A stretch of 64,000 nucleotides of DNA from positions 16,105 to 80,104 of the forward strand of contig NZ_LIPN01000128.1 in the NCBI RefSeq assembly GCF_001418325.1. Direction: 5' to 3'. Below the pieces are notes generated by a model. It was not told the DNA's origin and searched no databases. It was given only the letters and a program-made list of their open reading frames with translations. This document shows positions 43,617 to 53,291 of this stretch, piece by piece; position 1 is the first letter of the stretch; every line of letters starts with the position of its first letter. The position numbers and the translations under genes are program-made. This DNA is from Streptomyces atriruber. GTDB lineage: Bacteria > Actinomycetota > Actinomycetes > Streptomycetales > Streptomycetaceae.

Positions 43617-43946
43617 GTGGCCGACCTGCAGAACGTGACCGACGCCTCCTTCGAGGAGGTCGTCCTCAAGAGCGACAAGCCCGTACTGGTGGACTTCTGG
43701 GCTGCCTGGTGCGGCCCGTGCCGCCAGATCGCCCCCTCCCTCGAGGCGATCGCGAAGGAGCACGGCGACAAGATCCAGGTCGTCAAGCTCAACATCGACG
43801 AGAACCCCGGCACCGCCGCCAAGTACGGCGTCATGTCGATCCCGACCCTGAACGTCTACCAGGGTGGCGAGGTCGCCAAGACCATTGTCGGTGCCAAGCC
43901 GAAGGCCGCCATCGAGAAGGACCTGGCGGACTTCATCGCCGAGTAA
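43617..43946 (+). CDS. trxA: Thioredoxin
   Basis: 109 residues with the active site WCGPCR and cis-Pro in MSIPTLNVYQGG. GTG start with AAAGGAG six bases ahead. Electron carrier for ribonucleotide reductase, methionine sulphoxide reductase and others; recycled by TrxB. Confidence 0.98.
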   Translation: MADLQNVTDASFEEVVLKSDKPVLVDFWAAWCGPCRQIAPSLEAIAKEHGDKIQVVKLNIDENPGTAAKYGVMSIPTLNVYQGGEVAKTIVGAKPKAAIEKDLADFIAE

Positions 43947-43957
43947 TCAGTGGCGAT

Positions 43958-43971
43958 GTTTCACGTGAAAC
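43958..43971. other. parS site (perfect)
   Basis: GTTTCACGTGAAAC, 11 bp after the trxA stop and 1 bp before the terminator stem. Confidence 0.93.
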
Positions 43972-43972
43972 A

Positions 43973-44007
43973 CGAATGGACCAGCCCCGCGGGGGCTGGT
44001 CCATTCG
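43973..44007. terminator. Bidirectional terminator after trxA
   Basis: Perfect 16-bp stem CGAATGGACCAGCCCC / GGGGCTGGTCCATTCG with a 3-nt loop between convergent trxA and the GNAT gene. Confidence 0.92.
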
Positions 44008-44031
44008 CCGTTCGGGCGCCTGCTTCTCCAC

Positions 44032-44649
44032 TCACAGCGGCCGGAGCGCCGGTTCCTTCTGCACCGCTCCCAGCAGACGGTCAAGCGCTAGCTCGACATC
44101 TTCCTTCCAGGAGAGCGTCGTACGCAGTTCGAGCCTGAGCCGCGGATAGGCGGGATGCGGGCGGACTGTCTTGAAGCCCACCGCCAGGAGATGCTCCGCG
44201 GGCAGCACGCACGCCGGCTTCTCCCACCTCGCGTCTCCGAAGGCCTCGATCGCCTTGAAGTTTCTGCGCAGCAGATCCTTGGCGACCGTCTGGACGATCA
44301 CCCGGCCCAGCCCCTGCCCCTGATAGCCCGGCATGATCCAGGCCGTCATCAGCTGGACCGCGTCCGGCGACACCGGGCTCGTGGGAAAGGCCGTGGAGCG
44401 CGGAACGTACGCCGGAGGGGCGTAGAGCACGAAGCCCACCGGAACGTCGTCCACGTAGACGACACGGCCGCAGGAGCCCCACTCCAGGAGGACGGCGGAG
44501 ATCCACGCCTCCTTCTCCAGCTCAGGAGTCCCGGCCTTTACCGCGGCCTGGCCGCTGACCGGGTCCAGCTCCCAGAAGACACACGCCCGGCAAGGCTTGG
44601 GGAGGTCCGGGAGGTTGTCCAGTGTGAGCGGTACGAGCCGACGCCCCAT
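44032..44649 (-). CDS. GNAT acetyltransferase beside parB
   Basis: 205 residues. LMTAWIMPGYQGQGLGRVIV (about 100-119) holds the acetyl-CoA loop QGQGLG; an N-terminal CRACVFWELDP with two Cys is conserved in this actinobacterial group, which sits at the same place as Rv3916c (from memory). Substrate unknown. ATG at 44649 with a GTGAGGAA ribosome binding site. It overlaps a possible small membrane-protein gene. Confidence 0.85.
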   Translation of the reverse strand: MGRRLVPLTLDNLPDLPKPCRACVFWELDPVSGQAAVKAGTPELEKEAWISAVLLEWGSCGRVVYVDDVPVGFVLYAPPAYVPRSTAFPTSPVSPDAVQLMTAWIMPGYQGQGLGRVIVQTVAKDLLRRNFKAIEAFGDARWEKPACVLPAEHLLAVGFKTVRPHPAYPRLRLELRTTLSWKEDVELALDRLLGAVQKEPALRPL

Positions 44650-44795
44650 GAAGGCGGTTCCTCACTTCCGTCGCCCGCCGCGCTGCGGGCGGCTGTCAGC
44701 GCGCTGCGTTCCTTGAGCAGGCTGCCGACGAATCCGCCGACCACTCCCAACCCGAGGCCCGCGGTCATCAGTCCGGTGCGGCTCATCGTTCGCAT
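44538..44795 (-). CDS. Possible small membrane protein overlapping the GNAT gene
   Basis: 85 residues: MRTMSRTGLMTAGLGLGVVG then GFVGSLLKERSAL forms one Gly-rich membrane segment, and the rest looks unstructured. The ATG at 44795 has a strong GGGGAGGCGGGGG ribosome binding site. The last 112 bp overlap the start of the GNAT gene in another frame, so the C-terminal half may be spurious. Function unknown. Confidence 0.45.
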   Translation of the reverse strand: MRTMSRTGLMTAGLGLGVVGGFVGSLLKERSALTAARSAAGDGSEEPPSWGVGSYRSHWTTSRTSPSLAGRVSSGSWTRSAARPR

Positions 44796-44892
44796 GGCCC
44801 CCGCCTCCCCAATGAGGTGCCGTCAGGTGGATGCGCCATACCTGAACGCATCGTATCCACGATGAGATTGCATCGATACCGTAGGAAAGCAA

Positions 44893-44935
44893 AGAGCGGG
44901 CCGTGTTCCGGTACAGACCGGACACGGCCCGCTCT
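44893..44935 (-). terminator. Terminator after parB
   Basis: A 14-bp stem AGAGCGGGCCGTGT / ACACGGCCCGCTCT, one bulged base, then CCGG/CCGG around a 6-nt loop, 22 nt after the parB stop on the minus strand. Confidence 0.87.
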
Positions 44936-44956
44936 CGCGGTGCTGACCTGTGCGAA

Positions 44957-46075
44957 TCAGGCCTTGCCGTCCTCGGAGGCGTCGCCGTCCGAGGTGTCCT
45001 CGGCCAGCCCGTTCTTCAGGACCGGACCCTCTCCCGGAGCCAGCGTGCTGAGGATGCGCTCCAGGTCTTCCAGAGAGGCGAAGTCAACGACGATCTTCCC
45101 CTTCTTCTGGCCCAGGTCCACCCTGACCCGCGTCTCGAACCGGTCCGAGAGCCGGGTCGCGAGGGTGCTCAGAGCCGGCGAGAGCCGGGCACCGGCACGC
45201 GGGCCCTTGGCCTTCGGCGCGCTCTGCGGCCGCGAACCCATGAGGGTCACGATCTCCTCGACGGCACGCACCGAGAGGCCCTCGGCCACGATCCTGTGCG
45301 CGAGCCGGTCCTGCTCCTCCGAGTCCTCGACGGAGAGCAGCGCCCGAGCGTGACCCGCGGAGAGAACTCCGGCGGCGACCCTGCGCTGCACGGCCGGCGA
45401 GAGCTTCAGCAGCCGCAGCGTGTTGGAGACCTGCGGACGGGACCGGCCGATGCGGTCCGCCAGCTGGTCGTGCGTGCAGTTGAAGTCCTTGAGCAGTTGG
45501 TCGTAGGCCGCGGCCTCTTCCAGAGGATTCAGCTGGGCCCGGTGCAGGTTCTCGAGAAGCGCGTCCAGGAGGAGCTTCTCGTCGTCCGTGGCCCGCACGA
45601 TGGCGGGGATCCGCTCAAGGCCCGCCTCGCGGCACGCCCGCCAACGCCGCTCACCCATGATGAGTTCGTAGCGTGCGGGACCCAACTGCCGTACGACGAC
45701 CGGCTGGAGAAGGCCGACCTCCTTGATGGAGGTCACCAGCTCGGCGAGGGCGTCCTCGTCGAACACCACACGGGGCTGCTGCGGGTTCGGCGTGATGACG
45801 TCGAGCGGCAGCTCGGCGAAGTGCGCGCCGGCCACGGTCTGACTCTCCGGCGCCTCCACGACCTGCTGGAGCGACTCCACCGTTTCATGTGAAACAGGGC
45901 TCTGCGGGAGCGCCGTCACCTTCGCGGCGGCCACGCCTCGCTCGGCGGTCAGTACCGGCACTGCCGAGGGAGAGGTCGAGCCTCCTCCCGAGCTCTGCTG
46001 GGGCTGCTTCTCCGTCGGGGCTGCAGGGATCAAGGCACCGAGGCCTCGACCCAGTCCTCTGCGTCGCTCGCTCAC
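44957..46075 (-). CDS. parB: Chromosome-partitioning protein ParB
   Basis: 372 residues from a GTG that overlaps the parA stop (GTGA). N-terminal ParA-contacting helix [17 protein letters not shown]-binding box [17 protein letters not shown], and DNA-binding [23 protein letters not shown] followed by the dimerisation tail. It loads on the parS sites of this window as a CTP-dependent clamp and spreads to form the segregation complex. A parS-like site with one mismatch is inside its own gene. Confidence 0.97.
   Translation of the reverse strand: MSERRRGLGRGLGALIPAAPTEKQPQQSSGGGSTSPSAVPVLTAERGVAAAKVTALPQSPVSHETVESLQQVVEAPESQTVAGAHFAELPLDVITPNPQQPRVVFDEDALAELVTSIKEVGLLQPVVVRQLGPARYELIMGERRWRACREAGLERIPAIVRATDDEKLLLDALLENLHRAQLNPLEEAAAYDQLLKDFNCTHDQLADRIGRSRPQVSNTLRLLKLSPAVQRRVAAGVLSAGHARALLSVEDSEEQDRLAHRIVAEGLSVRAVEEIVTLMGSRPQSAPKAKGPRAGARLSPALSTLATRLSDRFETRVRVDLGQKKGKIVVDFASLEDLERILSTLAPGEGPVLKNGLAEDTSDGDASEDGKA
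45882..45895. other. parS-like site inside parB, one mismatch
   Basis: GTTTCATGTGAAAC, differing in one central base; in the parB frame it reads VSHET instead of VSRET. Confidence 0.65.
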
Positions 46076-47148
46076 TGCATCCCCTCCGTCATGCTGTGCT
46101 GGTCGTTCTGAGCGCCCATGTGGGCGTGCTGGACGTCGTAGTGCACTCCGACCCCGCGCAGCGCGATCTCGCGTGCTGCTTCGAAGTAGGAGAGGGCACC
46201 ACTGGATCCGGGGTCGTAGGTGAGGACCGTCTGTCCGTAACTCGGGGCTTCGGAGATGCGGACCGACCGCGGAATGCTCGTCCGCAGGACCTCTTCGCCG
46301 AAGTGGTTGCGCACCTCGTCCGCGACCTGCGAGGCGAGCCGGGTCCTGCCGTCGTACATGGTGAGCAGGATCGTCGACACATGCAGGTTCGGGTTGAGGT
46401 GTCCCCGCACCAGATCGACGTTGCGCAGCAGCTGGCCGAGTCCTTCCAGTGCGTAGTACTCGCACTGGATGGGGATCAGCACCTCCGCGCCGGCCACCAA
46501 CGCATTGACCGTCAGGAGGCCCAGCGACGGCGGACAGTCGATGAGGATGTAGTCCAGCGGCTGCTCGTACGCCTGGATGGCTCGCTGCAGTCGGCTCTCC
46601 CGCGCCACGAGTGACACGAGCTCGATCTCCGCACCGGCGAGATCGATGGTGGCCGGGGCGCAGAAGAGACCCTCGACGTCGGTCACCGGCTGGACCACCT
46701 CGGAGAGCGGCTTGCTCTCGACCAGCACGTCGTAGATGGACGGGACTTCGGCGTGGTGGTCGATACCGAGAGCCGTGGAGGCGTTGCCCTGTGGGTCGAG
46801 GTCGATCACCAGGACACGGGCGCCGTGCAGAGCGAGTGAAGCGGCGAGATTGACGGTCGTCGTCGTCTTGCCCACTCCACCCTTCTGATTGGCGACCACC
46901 ATGACGCGGGTCTGCTCGGGGCGAGGCAGACCCTCGCCTGCGCGGCCGAAGGCTTCCACTGCCAGTTGGGCAGCACGACCGATGGGTGTGTCGTCCATCG
47001 GGGTCGGTGTTTCACGTGAAACATCCTCCCCCGCCGACTCGGTACGGGGACCGGGGACCGGATCGGTCATCGGTCCCGCGATGTTGGCGTCGGACCGCAA
47101 GGATTCACTCTCCTCGACATCAGGCTCGCAATGAACAGAGCCTCCCAT
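46072..47148 (-). CDS. parA: Chromosome-partitioning ATPase ParA
   Basis: 358 residues from the ATG at 47148. Deviant Walker [17 protein letters not shown] (KGGVGKTT at about 89-96), [12 protein letters not shown], and [13 protein letters not shown]. It drives segregation with ParB and interacts with growth-tip proteins in Streptomyces. About 80 residues before the ATPase are disordered, and the true start is uncertain: ATG 47070 and 46998 are alternatives, and the frame is open to 47319. A perfect parS lies in the N-terminal coding part (VSRET). Confidence 0.93.
   Translation of the reverse strand: MGGSVHCEPDVEESESLRSDANIAGPMTDPVPGPRTESAGEDVSRETPTPMDDTPIGRAAQLAVEAFGRAGEGLPRPEQTRVMVVANQKGGVGKTTTTVNLAASLALHGARVLVIDLDPQGNASTALGIDHHAEVPSIYDVLVESKPLSEVVQPVTDVEGLFCAPATIDLAGAEIELVSLVARESRLQRAIQAYEQPLDYILIDCPPSLGLLTVNALVAGAEVLIPIQCEYYALEGLGQLLRNVDLVRGHLNPNLHVSTILLTMYDGRTRLASQVADEVRNHFGEEVLRTSIPRSVRISEAPSYGQTVLTYDPGSSGALSYFEAAREIALRGVGVHYDVQHAHMGAQNDQHSMTEGMQ
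47009..47022. other. parS site (perfect) at the 5' end of parA
   Basis: GTTTCACGTGAAAC, within the disordered N-terminal coding region of parA if the start is 47070 or 47148; with a start at 46998 it would lie in the leader instead. Confidence 0.93.
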
Positions 47149-47303
47149 GCTTTGAGGGTCGTGAACCAGCGAGGCCCGGGCTTCTGTGGACGAATCCACC
47201 TCTGTGGACAACTCCGTGCCCTTATCGAGGGAACCGAGTGGTCGACGGTCGCGGGGTTCCGCAGCGCGGCCGCGACTGATGATGCCATGCAGCAGTGAGC
47301 GAC

Positions 47304-47317
47304 GTTTCACGTGAAAC
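47304..47317. other. parS site (perfect) upstream of parA
   Basis: GTTTCACGTGAAAC in the 310-bp gap between rsmG and parA, 156 bp before the proposed parA start. ParB binding here could influence parAB transcription. Besides this and the hairpin at 47332, the gap shows no clear promoter hexamers to my eye. Confidence 0.92.
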
Positions 47318-47331
47318 ACGATGCACGGCAG

Positions 47332-47359
47332 CCGGGGTGCCGCAGGTGCGACACCCCGG
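47332..47359 (-). terminator. Hairpin between rsmG and parA
   Basis: CCGGGGTG / CACCCCGG with an inner CGCA/TGCG, about 100 nt after the rsmG stop. A likely terminator separating rsmG from parA. Confidence 0.65.
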
Positions 47360-47458
47360 TATGGGTACGTTTGACAGGTTTTGTGGAGTACGGCTCGTCG
47401 TCAGGACGGATGAATGAAATCGGTTCGTGCTGCGCAGCAGCAGCCCCGTTCCGTGGGC

Positions 47459-48175
47459 TCAGCGGCGGCGTCGCGCGCGTCCGGCGCGAGCGGCCTTGGC
47501 CCGCTTCGCCGCGAAGCGCACACCGCCGGGGCTCTCCCCGACCTCGACCCGCACGACCGTGGACAGCGGGTCCACCACACCCTCACCGACGTGCAGCACA
47601 GACGTGTCCACCGCACCGAGCTTGCTCAGGGAGGCGCCTGCCGCCTTCACCTCTTCCTCGGCGGTGTCGCCCTTGAGGAGCAGCATCTCTCCGTACGGAC
47701 GGAGCAGCGGGACGCCCCAGGCCGCCAGGCGGTCCAGCGGTGCGACGGCACGAGCGGTCACCACATGGACGGGCGGCAGCTTGCCGAGGACTTCCTCGGC
47801 GCGGCTCCGCACGACCGTCACGTGGTCGAGGCCGAGCAGCTCCACGACCTCGGTGAGGAAGTTCGTGCGCCGCAGCAGCGGCTCCAGGAGCGTGATCTTC
47901 AGGTCCGGGCGGACCAGCGCCAGCGGGATGCCCGGCAGCCCGGCACCGGAGCCGACATCGCACACCGTGACGTTCTCGGGCACGACCTCGGACAGCACGG
48001 CACAGTTCAGCAGATGCCGCTCCCAGAGCCGCGGCACTTCGCGAGGGCCGATCAGGCCTCGCTGGACTCCCGCGTCGGCCAACAGTTCCGCGTACCGGAC
48101 CGCGTCCGGGAAGCGATCGCCGAATACCGTCCGGGCCTCTTCCGGCGCCGGGGGGAGCTCCGCTGCCTCCGTCAC
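47459..48175 (-). CDS. rsmG: 16S rRNA m7G527 methyltransferase
   Basis: 238 residues from the GTG at 48175 (GGAAGGA upstream; GTG 48199 also possible). SAM-binding VCDVGSGAGLPGIPLALVRP and LLRRTNFLTEVVELLGLDHV are typical of RsmG/GidB. It methylates G527 of 16S rRNA; loss gives low-level streptomycin resistance and altered antibiotic production in Streptomyces. The C-terminus is an Arg-rich tail (RAKAARAGRARRRR). Confidence 0.95.
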   Translation of the reverse strand: MTEAAELPPAPEEARTVFGDRFPDAVRYAELLADAGVQRGLIGPREVPRLWERHLLNCAVLSEVVPENVTVCDVGSGAGLPGIPLALVRPDLKITLLEPLLRRTNFLTEVVELLGLDHVTVVRSRAEEVLGKLPPVHVVTARAVAPLDRLAAWGVPLLRPYGEMLLLKGDTAEEEVKAAGASLSKLGAVDTSVLHVGEGVVDPLSTVVRVEVGESPGGVRFAAKRAKAARAGRARRRR

Positions 48176-48230
48176 GGGGACCGTCCTTCCGTACCGCACT
48201 GGGGTGGCTGTCTATCAGGCTGACAAAGAT

Positions 48231-48258
48231 CGGCCCCGCCTGCGAACAGACGGGGCCG
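48231..48258 (-). terminator. Terminator after jag
   Basis: CGGCCCCG / CGGGGCCG with an inner CTG-CGAA-CAG tetraloop, 20 nt past the jag stop on the minus strand. Confidence 0.82.
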
Positions 48259-48278
48259 GTTGACGCTCGCTGTGCCGA

Positions 48279-48794
48279 TCAGGCGGGGAGTACGACGACG
48301 AAGCGCTGCGGCTCCTCGCCCTCGGACTCACTGCGCAGACCGGCGGCCTTGACCGCGTCGTGCACGACCTTGCGCTCGAACGGCGTCATCGGCTTGAGCT
48401 TGGCCGGTTCGCCGGAGCTCTTCACCTCGGCCGCGGCCTTGGCGCCCAGCTCCGAGAGCTCCTCGCGCTTCTTGGCACGGTAGCCCGCGATGTCCAGCAT
48501 CAGGCGGCTGCGGTCACCGGTCTCACGGTGCACGGCCAGGCGCGTGAGCTCCTGGAGCGCCTCCAGGACCTCGCCGTCGCGGCCGACCAGCTTCTGCAGG
48601 TCGCGGCTGCCGCTGTCGCTGATGATCGAGACAGCAGCGCGGTCGGCCTCGACGTCCATGTCGATGTCGCCGTCGAGGTCGGCGATGTCGAGCAGACCCT
48701 CGAGGTAGTCCGCCGCGATCTCGCCCTCCTGCTCAAGGCGGGTCAGGGTGTCGCCGGCCTCAGCTGCGGCGGAGGTGGTGGTGCCTTCCGTCAC
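48279..48794 (-). CDS. jag: Jag/KhpB RNA-binding protein (KH and R3H domains)
   Basis: 171 residues. KH domain with the GxxG loop in LVGRDGEVLEALQELTRLAV, then R3H (GDRSRLMLDIAGYRAKKREE, LKPMTPFERKVVHDAV). It binds RNA and in Gram-positives affects cell elongation and division. GTG at 48794 with AAGGAG upstream; 14 bp after yidC, as usual. Confidence 0.95.
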   Translation of the reverse strand: MTEGTTTSAAAEAGDTLTRLEQEGEIAADYLEGLLDIADLDGDIDMDVEADRAAVSIISDSGSRDLQKLVGRDGEVLEALQELTRLAVHRETGDRSRLMLDIAGYRAKKREELSELGAKAAAEVKSSGEPAKLKPMTPFERKVVHDAVKAAGLRSESEGEEPQRFVVVLPA

Positions 48795-48808
48795 TGGATG
48801 GGCTCCTT

Positions 48809-50140
48809 CTACTTCTTGGAAGACGGGTGCTTGGGCCGCTGCTGGCCCTTGCGCTGCTGACCCGACTTTGCTCGGCTGCGCTGACCGGAGCCGGGCTGGT
48901 TGCCCTGCTTGTTGCCGCCGGCCTGCTTGGTCTTGGGGGAGTCGTCCGCGGGCTCGGCCGCGGTCTTCTCCAACGAGGGCTTCGCATCGGAGGGCCCGTC
49001 CGCCTTGGCGGCATCGGCGTCGCCCTGGGCGGCACCGGCCGCTCCCTGCGCGGCGCCGGACTGACGCTTGGCCTTGCTCTGGCGCTTGGGCTGCTGGCGC
49101 TTCGGGCCACCTGCCGGGGTGCCGTCCTCGGTCTCGGTGAGGACCGTCGTGTCGCTCTCGGCCACGGTGCCGTCGGCCTGGGCCGCGAGGCCCGCCTTGG
49201 TCAGACCGTTGATGAACTTCCGCTCGAACTCGTTGCGGTCCCGGCCCTTGGCGACGATCGCCTTGATGACGTTCGTGTTGCCGCGCCCGCGCACCTTCTT
49301 GTGGTGCGTGATCTGCTTCTGCAGGCGCTCCAGGAACGCGGCCTGGGCCTTGGAGCCCGGAGTCGGGTTCCTGCGGATCACGAACATCTGCTGGCCCATG
49401 GTCCACACGTTGGTGGTCAGCCAGTAGACGAGAACACCGACGGGGAAGTTGATACCGAAGACGGCGAACATGATCGGGAAGACGTACATCAGCATCTTCT
49501 GCTGCTGCATGAAGGGCGTCTTGACCGTGGTGTCGACGTTCTTCGTCATCAGCTGGCGCTGCGTGAAGAACTGCGAGGCCGACATCAGGACGATCATGAC
49601 CGCGGTGACGACGCGGACGTCCGTCAGCGTGGCGCCGAGGGAGGCGACCTTGTCAGCGCTGTCCGTGAACTTCGCGGCCAGCGGGGCACCGACGATGTGT
49701 GCCTTCCGCGCGCTCTCGAGGAGCGGGCCGTCGATGACGCCGATCTCCTTGCCCGTCGCGATGCCGTTGAGCACGTGGTACAGGGCGAAGAAGAACGGCG
49801 ACTGCGCCAGGATGGGAAGGCACGAGGAGAGCGGGTTCGTACCCGACTCCTTGTACAGCTTCATCATCTCTTCGGACTGGCGCTGCTTGTCGCTCTTGTA
49901 GCGCTCCTGGATCTTCTTCATCTCGGGCTGCAGCGTCTGCATCGCCCGAGTGGCCTTGATCTGCTTCACGAAGAGCGGGATCAGGCAGATCCGGATCAGG
50001 ATCACCAGGGACACGATGGACAGGCCCCAGGCCCAGCCCGTGTCGGGACCGAAGATCTTCCCGTACACCGAGTGGAACTGGACGATGACCCACGAAACTG
50101 GTGTCGTGATAAAGCTGAAGAGACTGGCAATCGTGTCCAC
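48809..50140 (-). CDS. yidC: Membrane protein insertase YidC/Oxa1
   Basis: 443 residues from a GTG with an AAGGAG ribosome binding site. Five-helix YidC core ([80 protein letters not shown]). It inserts membrane proteins alone or with Sec. The last 110 residues are a Lys/Gln/Ala-rich tail that would contact ribosomes. It lacks the large periplasmic domain of Gram-negative YidC. Confidence 0.96.
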   Translation of the reverse strand: MDTIASLFSFITTPVSWVIVQFHSVYGKIFGPDTGWAWGLSIVSLVILIRICLIPLFVKQIKATRAMQTLQPEMKKIQERYKSDKQRQSEEMMKLYKESGTNPLSSCLPILAQSPFFFALYHVLNGIATGKEIGVIDGPLLESARKAHIVGAPLAAKFTDSADKVASLGATLTDVRVVTAVMIVLMSASQFFTQRQLMTKNVDTTVKTPFMQQQKMLMYVFPIMFAVFGINFPVGVLVYWLTTNVWTMGQQMFVIRRNPTPGSKAQAAFLERLQKQITHHKKVRGRGNTNVIKAIVAKGRDRNEFERKFINGLTKAGLAAQADGTVAESDTTVLTETEDGTPAGGPKRQQPKRQSKAKRQSGAAQGAAGAAQGDADAAKADGPSDAKPSLEKTAAEPADDSPKTKQAGGNKQGNQPGSGQRSRAKSGQQRKGQQRPKHPSSKK

Positions 50141-50143
50141 TAA

Positions 50144-50500
50144 TCAGGCTCCTTGAGCATGGGACGGGGTCTCGGTCTCGGCGGCCGTGCCCGGGGGAAG
50201 ATCCCCGGTCGGCTCGCTTGCGGCGGAGGGCCCGCCCTTGCGTTCGCGCCAGGAAGCGCGCAGCATCTCGTGCCACCGCGGACGCTTGCGCGGCGGAACA
50301 TGGTCGACACCACCGAGCGACCACGGATTGCACCGCAGGATGCGCCAGGCCGTGAGCGCCGTTCCCTTGATCGCACCGTGTCGGTCGATGGCCAGGTAGC
50401 CGTATCGGGAACACGACGGGTAGTACTTGCACACTGGGCCCAGGAGTGGACTGATCGTCCACTGGTAGAGCTTGATCAGAGCCAGCAGCGGGTACTTCAT
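50144..50500 (-). CDS. yidD: Membrane protein insertion efficiency factor YidD
   Basis: 118 residues: [49 protein letters not shown] are diagnostic. It overlaps rnpA by four bases and helps YidC-dependent insertion. Its C-terminal 45 residues are an acidic/Pro tail. Confidence 0.95.
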   Translation of the reverse strand: MKYPLLALIKLYQWTISPLLGPVCKYYPSCSRYGYLAIDRHGAIKGTALTAWRILRCNPWSLGGVDHVPPRKRPRWHEMLRASWRERKGGPSAASEPTGDLPPGTAAETETPSHAQGA

Positions 50501-50868
50501 CGCGCGCCCCCTCCCAGCAACCGCTGCAAGGCGGCGTCCAGGTCTCGGGCCAGCTGTGCATGGTCGGCGTCACCCGCTCCGGGTAGCGCTCGTACTACTA
50601 CCAGGCTACCGGGGGGCACCAGGGCCAGCCGGTCGCGCATGAGGTGACGGAGTCTGCGCTTCACGGTGTTGCGTATGACCGCTCCACCCACGGCCTTGCT
50701 GACGACGAAACCCGCACGTGTCGGGGGAGGGCTCTCCCCTGGCACGTGCGGGTCCGTTGCACCGCTACGTAGATGGACGACGAGAAGCGGGCGTCCGGCC
50801 CGGCGTCCTCGGCGTACCGCGGTCGCGAAGTCTTCGCGCCGCCTCAGCCGATGCTCGGTAGGCAGCAC
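50497..50868 (-). CDS. rnpA: Ribonuclease P protein component
   Basis: 123 residues: [40 protein letters not shown] then RRLRHLMRD, the RNR motif of RnpA. With the RnpB RNA it trims 5' ends of tRNAs. GTG start; 21 bp after rpmH. Confidence 0.95.
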   Translation of the reverse strand: MLPTEHRLRRREDFATAVRRGRRAGRPLLVVHLRSGATDPHVPGESPPPTRAGFVVSKAVGGAVIRNTVKRRLRHLMRDRLALVPPGSLVVVRALPGAGDADHAQLARDLDAALQRLLGGGAR

Positions 50869-50889
50869 GACGTCATGACCTGACTGAAA

Positions 50890-51027
50890 TCAGGCGGACA
50901 GGCTGGCGCGACCCTTGCCACGACGGTTCGCGAGAATCGCGCGGCCGGCACGGGTGCGCATCCGCAGGCGGAAGCCGTGGGTCTTGGCGCGACGACGGTT
51001 GTTCGGCTGGAAGGTGCGCTTGCTCAC
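50890..51027 (-). CDS. rpmH: 50S ribosomal protein L34
   Basis: 45 residues translated by hand: [48 protein letters not shown] start with TGGAG ahead. The universal L34 sequence next to rnpA. It is divergent from dnaA; the gap 51028-51394 contains both promoters. Confidence 0.98.
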   Translation of the reverse strand: MSKRTFQPNNRRRAKTHGFRLRMRTRAGRAILANRRGKGRASLSA

Positions 51028-51246
51028 TCGGGGGCTCCAGAAATGATTCGGTGGTGGCGGGACATCGCCTGGCTGTCACCGTGCGCCCACGAGAAGCTCG
51101 CGAATACGCACCGAGTGCACCGCTTCACAATCACAGATCGTGATCTTTGCCCATCGGAGGCAGGCGGCAGCAGCCATCGACAACTCGACCTGGTCACGGT
51201 ACGCGGGGCTACGCCATCCGGTCAAACCGACCGCGATGGAGAGACA

Positions 51247-51267
51247 CTGTGCACAGCCTGTGGACAA
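51247..51267. promoter_or_regulatory. DnaA boxes in the dnaA promoter region
   Basis: TGTGGACAA at 51259-51267 is the exact reverse of the Streptomyces DnaA box TTGTCCACA; TGTGCACAG at 51247-51255 is a weaker neighbour. They lie 128-148 bp before the dnaA start in the 367-bp rpmH-dnaA gap, where DnaA autoregulation is known in Streptomyces. The gap also holds a 12-bp palindrome AGATCGTGATCT at 51135-51146. Confidence 0.8.
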
Positions 51268-51394
51268 CAACTTGAACCGCACCCGTCGCCCTGACTACCG
51301 TGACTGGACTCCGATTCGTTCCCTTCCTTCTCCCCATACCGATTTCCGTCCCATGAACCACACGTTCGTGGGACCCCGTGAGAGAGCGTGCCCT

Positions 51395-53266
51395 GTGGCT
51401 GACGTACCTGCCGATCTTGCCGCAGTGTGGCCACGAGTTCTGGAACATCTGCTGGGTGAGGGCCGCGGGCAGGGCGTCGAGGCGAAGGACGAGCGGTGGC
51501 TCCGGAGCTGCCAGCCCCTGGCTCTCGTCGCGGACACCGCGCTGCTGGCCGTGCCGAACGAATTCGCCAAGGGCGTACTGGAAGGCCGTCTCGCGCCGGT
51601 GGTCAGCGAGAGCCTTAGCCGCGAGTGCGGCCGCCCGATCCGCATCGCCATCACGGTGGACGACTCCGTGGGCGAACCCGCGGGCCCGCCGGCGCCCCCG
51701 GTCCAGCAGCAGTCCGCTCCGCAGCAGCCGCCCCACCAGCACCGCTACGAAGAGCCCGAGCTGCCGCCCGCCTCGGGCCATGGACGCGACGCGTACGAGA
51801 GCTACGGACGCCGCTCCTCGGACGACCACCAGGGCGGCTCCCGGCCCGACCAGATGCCGACCGCACGCCCGGCCTACCCGGACTACCAGCGCCCGTCCCC
51901 CGGCGCCTGGCCGCAGCCCCAGGACGACTACGGCTGGCAGCAGCAGCGGCTCGGCTTCCCCGAGCGCGACCCGTACGCGAACCCGGTCCAGCAGCCGCAG
52001 CACGACTACCGATCGCAGCCGCCGCAGGAGCGCTCGCCGTACGAGCAGCAGCGCTCAGAGCCGCAGGACCGGCGCGAGCGCCACGACATGTCCGATCAGC
52101 ACGGCGGCCCCCGGGGCGGCGGGCACGGCGGCCACGGCGTGCACCGGGGCGGCCCGGTCGGCCCCACCTCGTCGAGCGGCGCCCCCGGCCCGCTGGCCGC
52201 GCAGCCGGCGCCCGCGACGGGCCCGGGCGAGCCCACCGCGCGCCTCAACCCGAAGTACCTCTTCGACACCTTCGTCATCGGTGCGTCGAACCGTTTCGCC
52301 CACGCGGCCGCGGTCGCCGTCGCCGAGGCGCCGGCGAAGGCGTACAACCCGCTCTTCATCTACGGGGAGTCGGGTCTCGGCAAGACGCACCTGCTGCACG
52401 CGATCGGGCACTACGCCCGCAGCCTCTATCCCGGCACGCGCGTGCGGTACGTGAGCTCGGAGGAGTTCACCAACGAGTTCATCAACTCCATCCGCGACGG
52501 CAAGGGCGACAGCTTCCGCAAGCGCTACCGCGAGATGGACATCCTGCTCGTCGACGACATCCAGTTCCTCGCGGACAAGGAGTCGACGCAGGAGGAGTTC
52601 TTCCACACCTTCAATACGCTCCACAACGCGAACAAGCAGATCGTGCTCTCCAGCGACCGGCCGCCCAAGCAGCTGGTCACTCTGGAGGACCGGCTGCGCA
52701 ACCGCTTCGAGTGGGGACTGATCACCGACGTCCAGCCGCCCGAGCTGGAGACGCGTATCGCCATCCTTCGTAAGAAGGCGGTGCAGGAGCAGCTCAACGC
52801 GCCTCCGGAGGTGCTCGAGTTCATCGCGTCGCGCATCTCGCGGAACATCCGTGAGCTGGAGGGCGCGCTGATCCGGGTCACCGCCTTCGCGTCGCTCAAT
52901 CGGCAGCCGGTCGACCTGGGACTCACCGAGATCGTCCTCAAGGACCTGATTCCGGGCGGTGAGGACGCGTCTCCGGAGATCACCGCGCCGGCCATCATGG
53001 CGGCCACCGCCGACTACTTCGGTCTCACGGTGGACGACCTGTGCGGATCCTCGCGCAGCCGGGTCCTGGTGACGGCCCGACAGATCGCCATGTATCTGTG
53101 CAGGGAGCTGACCGACCTCTCCCTGCCGAAGATCGGCGCGCAGTTCGGCGGCCGCGACCACACGACCGTCATGCACGCGGACCGCAAGATCCGCGCGCTG
53201 ATGGCAGAGCGCCGCTCCATCTACAACCAGGTAACCGAGCTCACCAACCGCATCAAGAACGGCTGA
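51395..53266 (+). CDS. dnaA: Chromosomal replication initiator DnaA
   Basis: 623 residues from the GTG at 51395 (domain [21 protein letters not shown]); ATG 51353 is less likely. Domain II (about 105-285) is a long disordered Gln/Pro/Arg/Gly-rich linker typical of Streptomyces. The AAA+ domain has Walker A GESGLGKT (324-331) and LLVDDIQFL; domain IV has the DnaA signature [20 protein letters not shown]. It binds the boxes at 53383-53955 and opens the origin. Confidence 0.97.
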   Translation: MADVPADLAAVWPRVLEHLLGEGRGQGVEAKDERWLRSCQPLALVADTALLAVPNEFAKGVLEGRLAPVVSESLSRECGRPIRIAITVDDSVGEPAGPPAPPVQQQSAPQQPPHQHRYEEPELPPASGHGRDAYESYGRRSSDDHQGGSRPDQMPTARPAYPDYQRPSPGAWPQPQDDYGWQQQRLGFPERDPYANPVQQPQHDYRSQPPQERSPYEQQRSEPQDRRERHDMSDQHGGPRGGGHGGHGVHRGGPVGPTSSSGAPGPLAAQPAPATGPGEPTARLNPKYLFDTFVIGASNRFAHAAAVAVAEAPAKAYNPLFIYGESGLGKTHLLHAIGHYARSLYPGTRVRYVSSEEFTNEFINSIRDGKGDSFRKRYREMDILLVDDIQFLADKESTQEEFFHTFNTLHNANKQIVLSSDRPPKQLVTLEDRLRNRFEWGLITDVQPPELETRIAILRKKAVQEQLNAPPEVLEFIASRISRNIRELEGALIRVTAFASLNRQPVDLGLTEIVLKDLIPGGEDASPEITAPAIMAATADYFGLTVDDLCGSSRSRVLVTARQIAMYLCRELTDLSLPKIGAQFGGRDHTTVMHADRKIRALMAERRSIYNQVTELTNRIKNG

Positions 53267-53291
53267 CAGCCTCCGTAGAACGTCGTCGAAG

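Noticed and set aside
47370..47400. TTGACA on the plus strand between rsmG and parA
   Set aside because: No plus-strand gene follows and no -10 lies at the right distance.
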